A stretch of DNA of 19,164 nucleotides, taken from contig FR894563.1 of assembly GCA_000436115.1 (NCBI GenBank), positions 42,891-62,054 on the forward strand. The letters are read 5' to 3'. Positions 7,648 through 14,752 of the stretch are shown here, in pieces. Position 1 is the stretch's first letter; each line of letters opens with the position of its first letter. The position numbers and the translations under genes were made by a program. This stretch comes from Firmicutes bacterium CAG:534. GTDB taxonomy: Bacteria > Bacillota > Clostridia > Lachnospirales > Lachnospiraceae. The notes beneath the pieces are model-generated. The model was not told where the DNA came from and made no database searches. It saw nothing but the letters and a program-made list of their open reading frames with translations.

Positions 7648-8186
7648 CTCCGAAATAAATAATATTTGTCTCTTCCAACATCATACAAAATATTTTCATT
7701 TTGAGAAACAGTGAGTTTAAACATATTGAGAACCTTACCGCTCTTATTTTGGCTGGTGTAGTCCCAACTCCCCTCCTCACCTTTGTGGATCCTGATATAA
7801 ATATCATCCACAACCTGATTAAGTCCCATATCTTCGCTGCTTATTCTCCTCCAGCGACCTATGATCGTCCGGATTCGATTTCTGGTAAGGCGATATACTT
7901 CCTTTGGCACATCCCCAGCCATCAGAAGATCTTCCCGCTGAATATCCGCAAGAGAAACCACCTGATCAAAAATCTCTTTGTGCTTCTCATAAGAGAAACC
8001 CATTTCCAGCAAAGCAACCATGTGCTGTAACGCCGTTTTGGGGTACTCCTCATTTCCTGTTTGAAAATAACATCCAAGCAGATAATGAATACTTTCCAGT
8101 ACCGTTTCTTCTGCCGATAAACCCTTTTCCTGCAAGCCTCTTGCTGCCAGTTTCACAGCCTCAACCTGTATCCTATTGACTTCCAA
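7644..8186 (-). CDS. Protein of unknown function, first gene of the lanthipeptide operon
   Basis: I do not recognise this protein. The frame extends to a GTG at 8210. The best start is TTG 8186, seven nt behind AGGAG (8198-8194), giving ~180 aa. The sequence is soluble, mostly helical for residues 1-120, with a basic stretch (RLTRNRIRTIIGRWRR) that could bind nucleic acid. The C-terminal ~40 residues are predicted beta-rich and end YYLFRR. No membrane segment or signal peptide is visible. Its stop overlaps the response-regulator start, so the two are translated together. Position suggests a regulatory or accessory role in lanthipeptide control. It is not a transporter, protease or immunity ABC component. 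Confidence 0.65.
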   Translation of the reverse strand: MEVNRIQVEAVKLAARGLQEKGLSAEETVLESIHYLLGCYFQTGNEEYPKTALQHMVALLEMGFSYEKHKEIFDQVVSLADIQREDLLMAGDVPKEVYRLTRNRIRTIIGRWRRISSEDMGLNQVVDDIYIRIHKGEEGSWDYTSQNKSGKVLNMFKLTVSQNENILYDVGRDKYYLFRR

Positions 8187-8210
8187 ATGAACGCTCCTCG
8201 CACCGACCAC

Positions 8211-8240
8211 GCATATTAGGAAACTTTTTGTGCGTATTAG
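8211..8240 (-). promoter_or_regulatory. Pair of 9-bp direct repeats spaced 12 bp, probable LytTR-regulator site
   Basis: On the minus strand CTAATACGC (8240-8232) and CTAATATGC (8219-8211) match at 8 of 9 positions and start 21 bp apart. Nine-bp repeats separated by 12 bp is the arrangement known for AgrA-type LytTR regulators. The same CTAAT..GC core appears in the repeat pair at 2591-2624. The second repeat contains TAATAT, which could itself be a -10, so the site could activate or block transcription of the lanthipeptide operon or of the divergent XRE gene. I found no clean -35/-10 pair for the lanthipeptide operon. Confidence 0.6.
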
Positions 8241-8294
8241 TTTGTGTCTTGTTGCCTCAAAACTTGATACACTATTACCGTAGGCAATAGCTCT

Positions 8295-8318
8295 TTTGTA
8301 TACAACGCCCTATACAAA
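8295..8318. promoter_or_regulatory. Dyad operator upstream of the XRE regulator
   Basis: TTTGTATA (8295-8302) and TATACAAA (8311-8318) are a perfect 8-bp inverted repeat around an 8-bp spacer. It lies 21 bp before the XRE start codon. XRE proteins usually bind such dyads as dimers and repress their own genes. The left arm also forms the 10-bp palindrome TTGTATACAA. Confidence 0.55.
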
Positions 8319-8339
8319 CGAAAGGATAAATCATCTCTC

Positions 8340-8699
8340 ATGATGGAAAAGGACATTTACACCAGCATCGGCAATCAAATCAAAAAATATCGGAAACGCG
8401 CAGGCCTGACGCAGCAAACTCTGGCAGACATTATGGACTGGTCTACCAGTTTTGTCAGCCGCCTTGAAAACGGTCAATCCATGACCAGTATTCAGGGGCT
8501 TATTGACTTGTCACAGGCACTGGATGTTCCTATCGATGCACTTCTGGTTGAAATTCCTGTTCCGTCTGACATTTCAGACGATCCCTCGCTTTCTCCGCAG
8601 ATCATGCGGATTACAACGAAGCTGCATTCATTAAATGCCAAGCAGTTGGAATATGTAAGTAACAACATCGACTTGTTGCTTGCTATGAATATAGAGTAG
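8340..8699 (+). CDS. XRE-family helix-turn-helix transcriptional regulator
   Basis: A 119-aa Cro/CI-like regulator. Residues ~10-66 form the HTH_3 fold: IGNQIKKYRKRAGLTQQTLA, then WSTSFVSRLENGQ as recognition helix region, then IDLSQALDVPIDALL. The C-terminal ~50 residues are a short helical tail, perhaps for dimerisation (LNAKQLEYVSNNIDLLL), with no sensor domain. The start is one of two adjacent ATGs; the AAAGGA at 8321-8326 is rather far (13 nt). It is transcribed divergently from the lanthipeptide operon, and the 130-bp gap holds both a dyad operator and the LytTR-like repeats, so it may repress itself, the lanthipeptide operon or both. Confidence 0.9.
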   Translation: MMEKDIYTSIGNQIKKYRKRAGLTQQTLADIMDWSTSFVSRLENGQSMTSIQGLIDLSQALDVPIDALLVEIPVPSDISDDPSLSPQIMRITTKLHSLNAKQLEYVSNNIDLLLAMNIE

Positions 8700-8819
8700 C
8701 ACAAAATAAATTATTTTGGTGGAAATGTCACTAAAATGTCATTTTTTGTCACCGAACTGGCAAAAACACTTATTGGCAGATGACATTACTACCCAATTAA
8801 AGCATTTTACAAAAACATA
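8700..8819. other. Intergenic stretch without a gene
   Basis: This AT-rich gap lies between the XRE gene and the shared terminator. It contains short copies of AATGTCA (two direct, one inverted as TGACATT). I see no convincing ORF, promoter or RNA structure. Confidence 0.5.
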
Positions 8820-8859
8820 GAGGGTGTTGCAGTCTGATCTTTGCGACACCCTCTTTTCT
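8820..8859. terminator. Bidirectional rho-independent terminator
   Basis: GAGGGTGTTGCA (8820-8831) pairs with TGCGACACCCTC (8842-8853), with one G-T wobble and a 10-nt loop. TTTTCTT follows on the plus strand; on the minus strand the stem is followed by TATGTTTTT. It ends the XRE transcript and the convergent rfbH-rfbG-glycosyltransferase operon, whose stop codon lies at 8859-8861. Confidence 0.88.
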
Positions 8860-9569
8860 TATTTCAACACCTGTTTTTCATGCTTTTTGAGCTGAAACAA
8901 AATACGCAGCGCTTCCGTCACGGAACTTCCTTTCAGGCTGGAAGCGCTTCCCTCGTAATGAATAGGAACCTCCACTGTCCTCCTGTTTCTGCAGTAATAG
9001 CGCATCTCTGTCTGATACATATGGCCGGTAGATAAAAATTCATCAAATTTAAGGCCCTCTAAAACTGCCCTTTGGAATGCTTCAAAACCACTTGTCATAT
9101 CCTTCAGTCTGGTTCCCAGCACCAGATTTGACAGCCAGGTTCCCCCCTGGCTCAGAATTCTTCTGTATAAAGGCTGATCCTCCATGGATCCACCTTTCAT
9201 AAACCGGGACCCCCAGACACACTCATAGTCCTCATCCAGCTTTTCAAGATATTGTGGGATCTCCGCCGGAAGATGGCTTCCTCCTCCATCCATCTCGATC
9301 ACACGCTCTGCGCCATCCGCAAGAGCCTGCCTAAACCCCTCAAGATAACAGGAAATTACTCCCTTTGATTCTTGATAAAAAATACATTTTACCTTATCGC
9401 TCTTTTTTTCTCTTTCCCGGATGATCTCTTCCGTGCGGTCTTTAGAATAGCTGTCTATTACCGGATATATATAAAGATTATCATACGGCAGTGAAAGAAT
9501 TTCATCCAAAATTCTCCCCATGGTGCTTTCTTCATTTGCAACGGGCATTACTATAATTGTCTTTTTCAT
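8859..9569 (-). CDS. Family 2 glycosyltransferase (DPM1-like)
   Basis: A 236-aa soluble GT-A enzyme of the dolichyl-phosphate-mannose-synthase type. The nucleotide-binding start IIVMPVANEES is standard. The usual NDGSTDGT is replaced by DSYSKDRT (39-46), and the metal-binding D.D motif by EMDGGGSHLP (92-101), a variant in some polysaccharide clusters. A conserved WGSRFMKGG and TSGFEAF follow. No membrane helices are present. It is the third gene of the rfbH-rfbG operon, 8 nt after rfbG and with no strong ribosome site of its own, so it is probably translated by coupling. It likely transfers a sugar, perhaps the dideoxyhexose made by its neighbours, to a lipid or glycan acceptor; donor and acceptor cannot be read from the sequence. 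Confidence 0.85.
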   Translation of the reverse strand: MKKTIIVMPVANEESTMGRILDEILSLPYDNLYIYPVIDSYSKDRTEEIIREREKKSDKVKCIFYQESKGVISCYLEGFRQALADGAERVIEMDGGGSHLPAEIPQYLEKLDEDYECVWGSRFMKGGSMEDQPLYRRILSQGGTWLSNLVLGTRLKDMTSGFEAFQRAVLEGLKFDEFLSTGHMYQTEMRYYCRNRRTVEVPIHYEGSASSLKGSSVTEALRILFQLKKHEKQVLK

Positions 9570-9577
9570 TGTGCTTG

Positions 9578-10672
9578 TTACATCGCTTTCGTATATTTTT
9601 CTATCTGCTCATCCGTTATTTGCAGCATATCTGCACCATTTACATATCCATAGTACCATTCTGTCACATGATCCATTGTCTGTCTGATATCCCATACAGG
9701 CTTCCAGCCAAATACCGATTTGATCTTTGCACAATCGAGCTTTAAAAGCTTTGCCTCATGAGGTCCCTTCTCGCTGCCGCTTACCCATTTTTGCTCTCTG
9801 CCCGACAGTTCTTTCCACTTCTGGCAAAACAGATCTGCCATCTGTCCCGTTGTAATGCAGTTTTCTTCCTGAGGGCCAATGTTATAGGCTCCTTCCAGCT
9901 TTTTATTCTGCAGCTGCTCCACTGCAACTCTCAGATAGGCAAGCACCGGCTCCAGCACATGCTGATAAGGTCTTATCGAATCTGGGTTCCTGATCAAAAT
10001 ATCCTGTTCCTTTTCTGCCGCCCGCACACAGTCTGGAATGATCCTGTCAACGGCAAAATCTCCACCACCGATCACATTTCCGGCTCTCATGGTGGTGATT
10101 GCAATATCACGATCTTCAAAAAAAGATTGTCTGTAGCTGGCGGTCACAAGCTCCGAACAAGACTTGCTGTTAGAATAAGGATCAAAGCCATTCAGTTCTT
10201 CATTTTCCCGATATCCCCAATCCCATTCTCTGTTCAGGTATACTTTATCCGTTGTGACATTCACAAACGATTGCACGCTTTCAAGGTTACGAATGCATTC
10301 TAATACATTGACCGTTCCCATGACATTCGTTTCATATGTATAGGCCGGCCTTTTGTAGGATTCCCGCACAATGGGCTGTGCCGCCATATGAATCACGATT
10401 TCCGGTCTGCACTCCTTCATAAATTGAAACAGCTTCTCATAATCCCGTACATCCCCAATCACAGAAGCCATTTCCTTTTCCAGCGAGAGAATTCGGAACA
10501 GAGCCGGATCCTCCGGCGCTTCCAGGGCATAACCATACACCTGTGCTCCAGCCTGTAACAGCGTCCGGCACATCCAGCTTCCCTTAAAACCTGTATGTCC
10601 CGTGATCAGCACTTTTCTGCCTCGATACTGCTCTAAAAACACTCTTTTATTTTTTATTTCGCCGTTTCCCAT
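9578..10672 (-). CDS. rfbG: CDP-glucose 4,6-dehydratase
   Basis: A short-chain dehydrogenase/reductase fold enzyme that converts CDP-D-glucose to CDP-4-keto-6-deoxy-D-glucose using bound NAD. About 364 aa from ATG 10672, chosen because GGGGGA lies 4 nt upstream; an ATG overlapping the rfbH stop (TAATG) is possible but has no ribosome site. Visible motifs: Rossmann loop GHTGFKGSW (25-33), the catalytic TTDK (140-143), and YSNSK (Y166, K170). ALEAPEDPALF and RAGNVIGGGD are typical of this family rather than dTDP-glucose dehydratases. The gene follows rfbH by 11 nt, consistent with joint synthesis of a CDP-3,6-dideoxyhexose. The cytidylyltransferase that supplies its substrate (RfbF) is not in the window. 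Confidence 0.92.
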   Translation of the reverse strand: MGNGEIKNKRVFLEQYRGRKVLITGHTGFKGSWMCRTLLQAGAQVYGYALEAPEDPALFRILSLEKEMASVIGDVRDYEKLFQFMKECRPEIVIHMAAQPIVRESYKRPAYTYETNVMGTVNVLECIRNLESVQSFVNVTTDKVYLNREWDWGYRENEELNGFDPYSNSKSCSELVTASYRQSFFEDRDIAITTMRAGNVIGGGDFAVDRIIPDCVRAAEKEQDILIRNPDSIRPYQHVLEPVLAYLRVAVEQLQNKKLEGAYNIGPQEENCITTGQMADLFCQKWKELSGREQKWVSGSEKGPHEAKLLKLDCAKIKSVFGWKPVWDIRQTMDHVTEWYYGYVNGADMLQITDEQIEKYTKAM

Positions 10673-10683
10673 TTGATCCCCCA

Positions 10684-12018
10684 TTAACTGCAAAGTTCTA
10701 TGATCCTATCAGCCATACAGTCAAGCATTTCCTTCGTCATCCCTGGATATACTCCGATCCAGAAAGAATCTCTCATAATTCTGTCTGTGTTTTCCAAAGA
10801 TCCTACGATCCGATAACCTTTTCCTAAGCTGCGCATCTCATCAAAGCAGGGATGCTTTGTCAGATTTCCGGCAAACAGCATTCTGGTCTGGATTCCCTGT
10901 TCTTCAAGTCCACGAACCAGACTGTTTCGGTCTGTTCCCTCCTTACAGGTAATCAAAAAGCCAAACCAGCTTGGGTCAGATCCGGGACAAGCGGTAGGAA
11001 GAATTAATTTTTCGCCCAGATTCTCTAACCTTTCATACAAATACTGGAAGTTCTCCTTACGTCTTTCCACAAAGGATGGGAATTTATCTATCTGCGCACA
11101 TCCAATGGCTGCCTGAAGATCCGTGGCCTTCAGATTGTAACCGAAATGCGAATAAACATACTTATGGTCATATCCAAGGGGAAGCTCCCCATACTGCCTG
11201 TCAAATCTGTGTCCGCACAGATTGTCTCTTCCGGAGGGACATACGCAGTCTCTTCCCCAGTCCCGCATAGAGCGTACACATTTATGAAGAAGCGGATCAT
11301 TTGTATATACGGCGCCGCCTTCTCCCATAGTCATATGATGTGGCGGATAAAAGCTGGAAGTACCAAGATCCCCTACCGTACCTGTAAAATATGTCTTACC
11401 GTCAAGCTCATAGGTGGAACCCAGCGCATCGCAATTATCTTCCACCAGCCAGAGCTTATGCTTTTCACAAAATGTCTTAACTGCCTTCAGATCAAAAGGG
11501 TTTCCAAGGGTGTGCGCTATCATCACAGCCTTGGTCTTTTCAGACAATGCTTTTTCAAGCATGTCCACATCAATATTATATTGGGGAATGGTCACATCCA
11601 CAAATACCGGCACAGCGCCATATTGGATCAAAGGGGCAACCGTAGTCGGAAATCCTGCTGCCACTGTGATCACCTCGTCCCCTCTTTTCACAGCTCTTTC
11701 TCCAAGCAGCGGCGAAGTCAATGCCATAAACGCAAGCAGATTAGCCGATGAACCGGAGTTCACAAGGGAACAGTACTTCACATGCAGATACTCCCCAAGC
11801 TTTTTTTCAAACTCATCTGCATATCTGCCCGATGTAAGCCAAAACTCCAACGCACTGTCCACCAGGTTCTGCATTTCCTTTGCATCATACACTCTGGATG
11901 CATAGGGAATCCTGTCCCCTTCTTCATAAGGCTTCTTTTTATGAAATTTTTCATAATATCCGCCTACAAGCTGCAGAATCTGATCTCTGGCCTGCTCCTT
12001 TGTCATATTCTCAAACAT
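10684..12018 (-). CDS. rfbH: CDP-4-keto-6-deoxy-D-glucose-3-dehydrase (E1)
   Basis: A PMP-dependent, iron-sulfur C-3 deoxygenase of the DegT/DnrJ/EryC1 fold, 444 aa. The usual PLP-binding lysine is replaced by histidine in SFYPPHHMTMGEGG (H227), the signature of E1. A [2Fe-2S] ligand set is visible as C258-x-C260-x7-C268 (CVCPSGRDNLC), with C196 (EDNCDALG) as a candidate fourth. E1 needs a reductase partner (E3/AscD-type), and none is nearby. The start ATG 12018 follows AAAGGATGGAG. It is the first gene of the operon; the region upstream has a TATAAT on this strand at 12089-12084 but no good -35. Together with rfbG it builds the 3-deoxy-4-keto intermediate of abequose, paratose, tyvelose or ascarylose. 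Confidence 0.95.
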   Translation of the reverse strand: MFENMTKEQARDQILQLVGGYYEKFHKKKPYEEGDRIPYASRVYDAKEMQNLVDSALEFWLTSGRYADEFEKKLGEYLHVKYCSLVNSGSSANLLAFMALTSPLLGERAVKRGDEVITVAAGFPTTVAPLIQYGAVPVFVDVTIPQYNIDVDMLEKALSEKTKAVMIAHTLGNPFDLKAVKTFCEKHKLWLVEDNCDALGSTYELDGKTYFTGTVGDLGTSSFYPPHHMTMGEGGAVYTNDPLLHKCVRSMRDWGRDCVCPSGRDNLCGHRFDRQYGELPLGYDHKYVYSHFGYNLKATDLQAAIGCAQIDKFPSFVERRKENFQYLYERLENLGEKLILPTACPGSDPSWFGFLITCKEGTDRNSLVRGLEEQGIQTRMLFAGNLTKHPCFDEMRSLGKGYRIVGSLENTDRIMRDSFWIGVYPGMTKEMLDCMADRIIELCS

Positions 12019-12079
12019 AAAACTCCATCCTTTCCAATGAAAATCATTTCTTAGTATTTTCTTAATTTGAATATCTAGC

Positions 12080-12108
12080 TTGCATTATACGATCCAAATA
12101 AATATAAT
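12080..12108 (+). promoter_or_regulatory. Promoter of the membrane protein gene, overlapping a divergent -10
   Basis: TTGCAT (12080-12085), a 17-nt spacer and TATAAT (12103-12108) form a good sigma-A promoter facing right. The spacer edge contains ATTATA (12084-12089), which reads TATAAT on the minus strand toward rfbH. Two opposing -10 elements therefore overlap, and the promoters may exclude each other. Confidence 0.7.
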
Positions 12109-12139
12109 AATCTGGGTTGTAAAAGGGGGCCTCATACTT

Positions 12140-13513
12140 ATGTCTATAAAAGGAAAAAATTCTAAATTAAAATTTTATTGGGATTACTTCGTTATTGCAG
12201 GTATATTTCTTATTCTTCATCTTTTTATGCAGACTGATTATTGGGATGATATTGTAACCTGCTCTGCACTGGCAAAAAATAACTTTGATCTTATAAGATA
12301 CATGGATAATGTCTATCATTCCTGGAGTTCCCGCATTCTTGTTCAGGCAGTTGGGATCATAATCGGATATTTCCCCAATATCCTGTGGAAAATAATGGAC
12401 GTTCTTTTTGTGTTATTACTTTACCATTCCATCAACAAGATTATATGCTTTTATACTCCACTATCAAATAAAGAAAGTGCAAAAAAATACTCTCTTTTTC
12501 TTGCCCTCAGTTTTCTGTGCTTTCCCTACTGTCTGATGGCATCCGCCGGGTGGATCACCACCACCACGGTATATACCTGGTGCTTCGCACTTTCATTTTA
12601 CGGCATTTCCTTTTTACTGTCAGCCTCAAAGGGAAATAAACTCTCTTTTTGTAACTATCTTTTCTTTGGGCTTGCTCTTCTTTACGCCGCTAACTTTGAT
12701 ATTATGTCCATTGTACTGCTGCTCATTTGGATTGTTTTATTTCTGATGTCAGCCAAAAACAAATCCTTCTATATCCTGTATGTGGAGGGGCTTTTCGCCA
12801 TCCTCCTTAACCTGATCCTTTTTCTCGCATGTCCTGGAAATATGAACCGTATGAAATATGACGGTATCTATCACGGGACCTCTGATTTTGTTGAACTGAC
12901 TTTCCTGGGGCACCTGCGTGTTGGCATTAACTCCACCTTTTACCACTTTGTTTCCATCCCGAATACCGCTTTGTTTCTCTGTTGTCTTGTTCTTGTGTTT
13001 TGCACTCTTGCTAAAACCAAAAACACTTTTATACGCCTGCTGTCCTTTATTCCTTTTGCCATAGATCTTTTTTGGACAGGCTATATGTTTGTTTTCTATA
13101 CCCTAAAAAACAGACAGCTTACCTACATTTATCCTGATGATGATTTCATTGTTGGCTCACAGCCTGAGCAATACTGCGCTATGTTCTCAGCCACGATAAT
13201 GATATTGGTTATCTTATATTTAATGGCTTATCTGACTGATTTTTCCAAGCTGTCCCTGCAGCTTATCTGGATCCTGGTACTGTTTGGGCTTTTGCCCCAA
13301 ATTGCAGTAGGCTTCACCACTACGGCTTCCGCCTCCGTCATTCGTACCAGTTCCTTCTTTTACTTTGCTCTGATCCTCTGCTGCGGCATACTGGTGCGTT
13401 CCTGCCATCTTCTGAAAAACAGGCTGTGCTTTATTCTGCTTTCTATCACAGGATCAGCAGGTGCAATCGTCAGCCTTCTCCAGACCATACGCCACATAAT
13501 GGTATACGGCTGA
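12140..13513 (+). CDS. Polytopic membrane protein, probable GT-C-type glycosyltransferase (DUF6056-like)
   Basis: 457 aa from ATG 12140, 10 nt behind AAAAGGGGG; an upstream TTG in the same frame lies within the promoter. About 11-13 membrane segments fill the protein. The first loop carries DYWDDI and HSWSSR, and a later one SAGWITTTTVY. Acidic residues in the first extracytoplasmic loop followed by a W..R motif are typical of GT-C enzymes and DUF6056 proteins, which use lipid-phosphate sugars on the outer face of the membrane. The family assignment is from memory of the pattern and is not firm; a flippase or O-antigen polymerase-like protein is the alternative. It stands alone on the plus strand between two minus-strand operons and ends 4 nt from the convergent DUF2304 gene, with no terminator between. 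Confidence 0.7.
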   Translation: MSIKGKNSKLKFYWDYFVIAGIFLILHLFMQTDYWDDIVTCSALAKNNFDLIRYMDNVYHSWSSRILVQAVGIIIGYFPNILWKIMDVLFVLLLYHSINKIICFYTPLSNKESAKKYSLFLALSFLCFPYCLMASAGWITTTTVYTWCFALSFYGISFLLSASKGNKLSFCNYLFFGLALLYAANFDIMSIVLLLIWIVLFLMSAKNKSFYILYVEGLFAILLNLILFLACPGNMNRMKYDGIYHGTSDFVELTFLGHLRVGINSTFYHFVSIPNTALFLCCLVLVFCTLAKTKNTFIRLLSFIPFAIDLFWTGYMFVFYTLKNRQLTYIYPDDDFIVGSQPEQYCAMFSATIMILVILYLMAYLTDFSKLSLQLIWILVLFGLLPQIAVGFTTTASASVIRTSSFFYFALILCCGILVRSCHLLKNRLCFILLSITGSAGAIVSLLQTIRHIMVYG

Positions 13514-13517
13514 TCTT

Positions 13518-13880
13518 CTATACATTTTGTTCGTCTTCAAGCTCACGGATCCTTTTTTCCACCATGCTGAGCTGCTGGGTCAGAATCTTGATCTTCATAG
13601 CCTGTCTTGAAACAATGGAAGTAAGCGTCATAAGGATCGCAATGATGAAGGCAATACACAGAACATAGAGACCATTCATATTGCTTTCTATACCAAGCAT
13701 TCTGATGAAAAGCACAAGAAGCTCGGGGAAGAAGATCATGATCCCCATCACAAGACCGGCAACCAGCCAGATCAATGTATACTTCAATTCAAGCATTTTC
13801 CTTTTGAGATAATAAAGGATGATTATAAAATAGCAGATCACCGCTATGGAAAGTGTAACTCTTAGTAAAGATGGTATCAT
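13518..13880 (-). CDS. DUF2304 family membrane protein
   Basis: A 120-aa protein with three hydrophobic segments (about residues 5-25, 37-58 and 66-88) and a charged C-terminal coiled coil (QQLSMVEKRIRELEDEQ). The IWLVAGLVMGIMIFFPELL stretch is typical of DUF2304. These small proteins are commonly encoded next to DPM1-like glycosyltransferases lacking membrane helices and may anchor them or help with lipid-linked sugars; the exact role is unknown. Its ATG overlaps the stop of the preceding glycosyltransferase (ATGA), so the two are translated together. Confidence 0.88.
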   Translation of the reverse strand: MIPSLLRVTLSIAVICYFIIILYYLKRKMLELKYTLIWLVAGLVMGIMIFFPELLVLFIRMLGIESNMNGLYVLCIAFIIAILMTLTSIVSRQAMKIKILTQQLSMVEKRIRELEDEQNV

Positions 13881-14584
13881 TTCTGCCTCCTAACGCCAAA
13901 GCTCAATCGTCTGATCATCATTGCAATCGTAACCTTGCACATGTAGTATACTGATTTCTTAAACGTAATAGAGCTTGCCCCGCTTTCCCTTTCTTTCATC
14001 ACAACCGGATATTCCATGATCTTACCGCCATGGACAGATGCAATAACCATAGCCTCCGGTTCCGGGTAGTCGGAAGGATAATCCTCTGCAAAGATCCTGA
14101 TAAATTTTCTGTTCACCACCCGGTACCCGCTGGTAATATCTTTCACTCTGATCCCTGTCAACAGCCAGCCCAAAAAGCTTAAAAATCTGATCCCTATTCT
14201 TCTAAGGCTCGATGACTGGAAGCCCTCCTTTTCCACGAACCGGGAGCCAATGACCACATCAGCCTGTCCCTCTTCTATTACCTTCAGCATTTCCGCCAAA
14301 AAGCTTACATCATGCTGCCCGTCGCCGTCTATCTGCACTGCTGCATCATAATCATTTTCCTTGGCATAGCAGTAACCGGTCTGAACAGCTCCGCCGATCC
14401 CCATATTGATGGGAAGATTTACATATTGATAATGCTTCTTCCTGCATACGGTGCCCGTATCATCTGTGGAACCGTCGTTGATCACAAGATAATCATATTG
14501 AGGATAATTCTGTACCAGATTATCAACAACCTTTTCTATATTTGCCGCTTCATTATAAGCCGGGATAATAATTAAACATCTCAT
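13877..14584 (-). CDS. Family 2 glycosyltransferase, polyprenyl-phosphate sugar synthase type
   Basis: 235 aa from ATG 14584, which has GAGGA five nt upstream; an in-frame ATG at 14596 would add four residues. The GT-A motifs are complete: IIPAYNEA (6-13), VINDGSTDDT (34-43), QIDGDGQHD (84-92) with the metal-binding acids, GSRFVEKEG and DITSGYRV. No C-terminal membrane helices are present, as in DPM1-like enzymes that transfer a sugar from a nucleotide donor to polyprenyl phosphate. It is coupled to DUF2304, and the pair could supply lipid-linked sugar to the nearby polytopic GT-C-like protein. The donor sugar cannot be told. Confidence 0.9.
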   Translation of the reverse strand: MRCLIIIPAYNEAANIEKVVDNLVQNYPQYDYLVINDGSTDDTGTVCRKKHYQYVNLPINMGIGGAVQTGYCYAKENDYDAAVQIDGDGQHDVSFLAEMLKVIEEGQADVVIGSRFVEKEGFQSSSLRRIGIRFLSFLGWLLTGIRVKDITSGYRVVNRKFIRIFAEDYPSDYPEPEAMVIASVHGGKIMEYPVVMKERESGASSITFKKSVYYMCKVTIAMMIRRLSFGVRRQK

Positions 14585-14633
14585 TTTGATCCTCATTCCA
14601 GGACGAACCTTATTCTGCTTTATATTCCTGCTT

Positions 14634-14663
14634 ATTTTACCATCATCTCACCATAATTGTCTA
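14634..14663 (-). promoter_or_regulatory. Promoter of the glycosyltransferase-DUF2304 operon
   Basis: On the minus strand TAGACA (14663-14658), an 18-nt spacer and TAAAAT (14639-14634) form a plausible sigma-A promoter 50 nt before the start codon. Confidence 0.6.
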
Positions 14664-14687
14664 CCATCACCGCACTTATCTTCTCTA

Positions 14688-14716
14688 TTGCAATTTGCAT
14701 ATCTGTCATTTAAAAT
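14688..14716 (+). promoter_or_regulatory. Promoter of the GT8-GT2 operon
   Basis: TTGCAA (14688-14693), a 17-nt spacer and TAAAAT (14711-14716) lie 36 nt before the glycosyltransferase start. It is divergent from the promoter at 14634-14663. Confidence 0.62.
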
Positions 14717-14752
14717 ACAGATAATGATTAAATCCAATATCGGAGAATAGCT

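Noticed and set aside
8730..8800. Repeated AATGTCA motifs resembling a short repeat array
   Set aside because: Only two direct and one inverted 7-mers in an AT-rich gap, with no regular spacing or conserved repeat length as in CRISPR.
11146..11905. Long plus-strand ORFs opposite rfbH
   Set aside because: Antisense to a well-recognised enzyme; low-complexity composition with no domain pattern.
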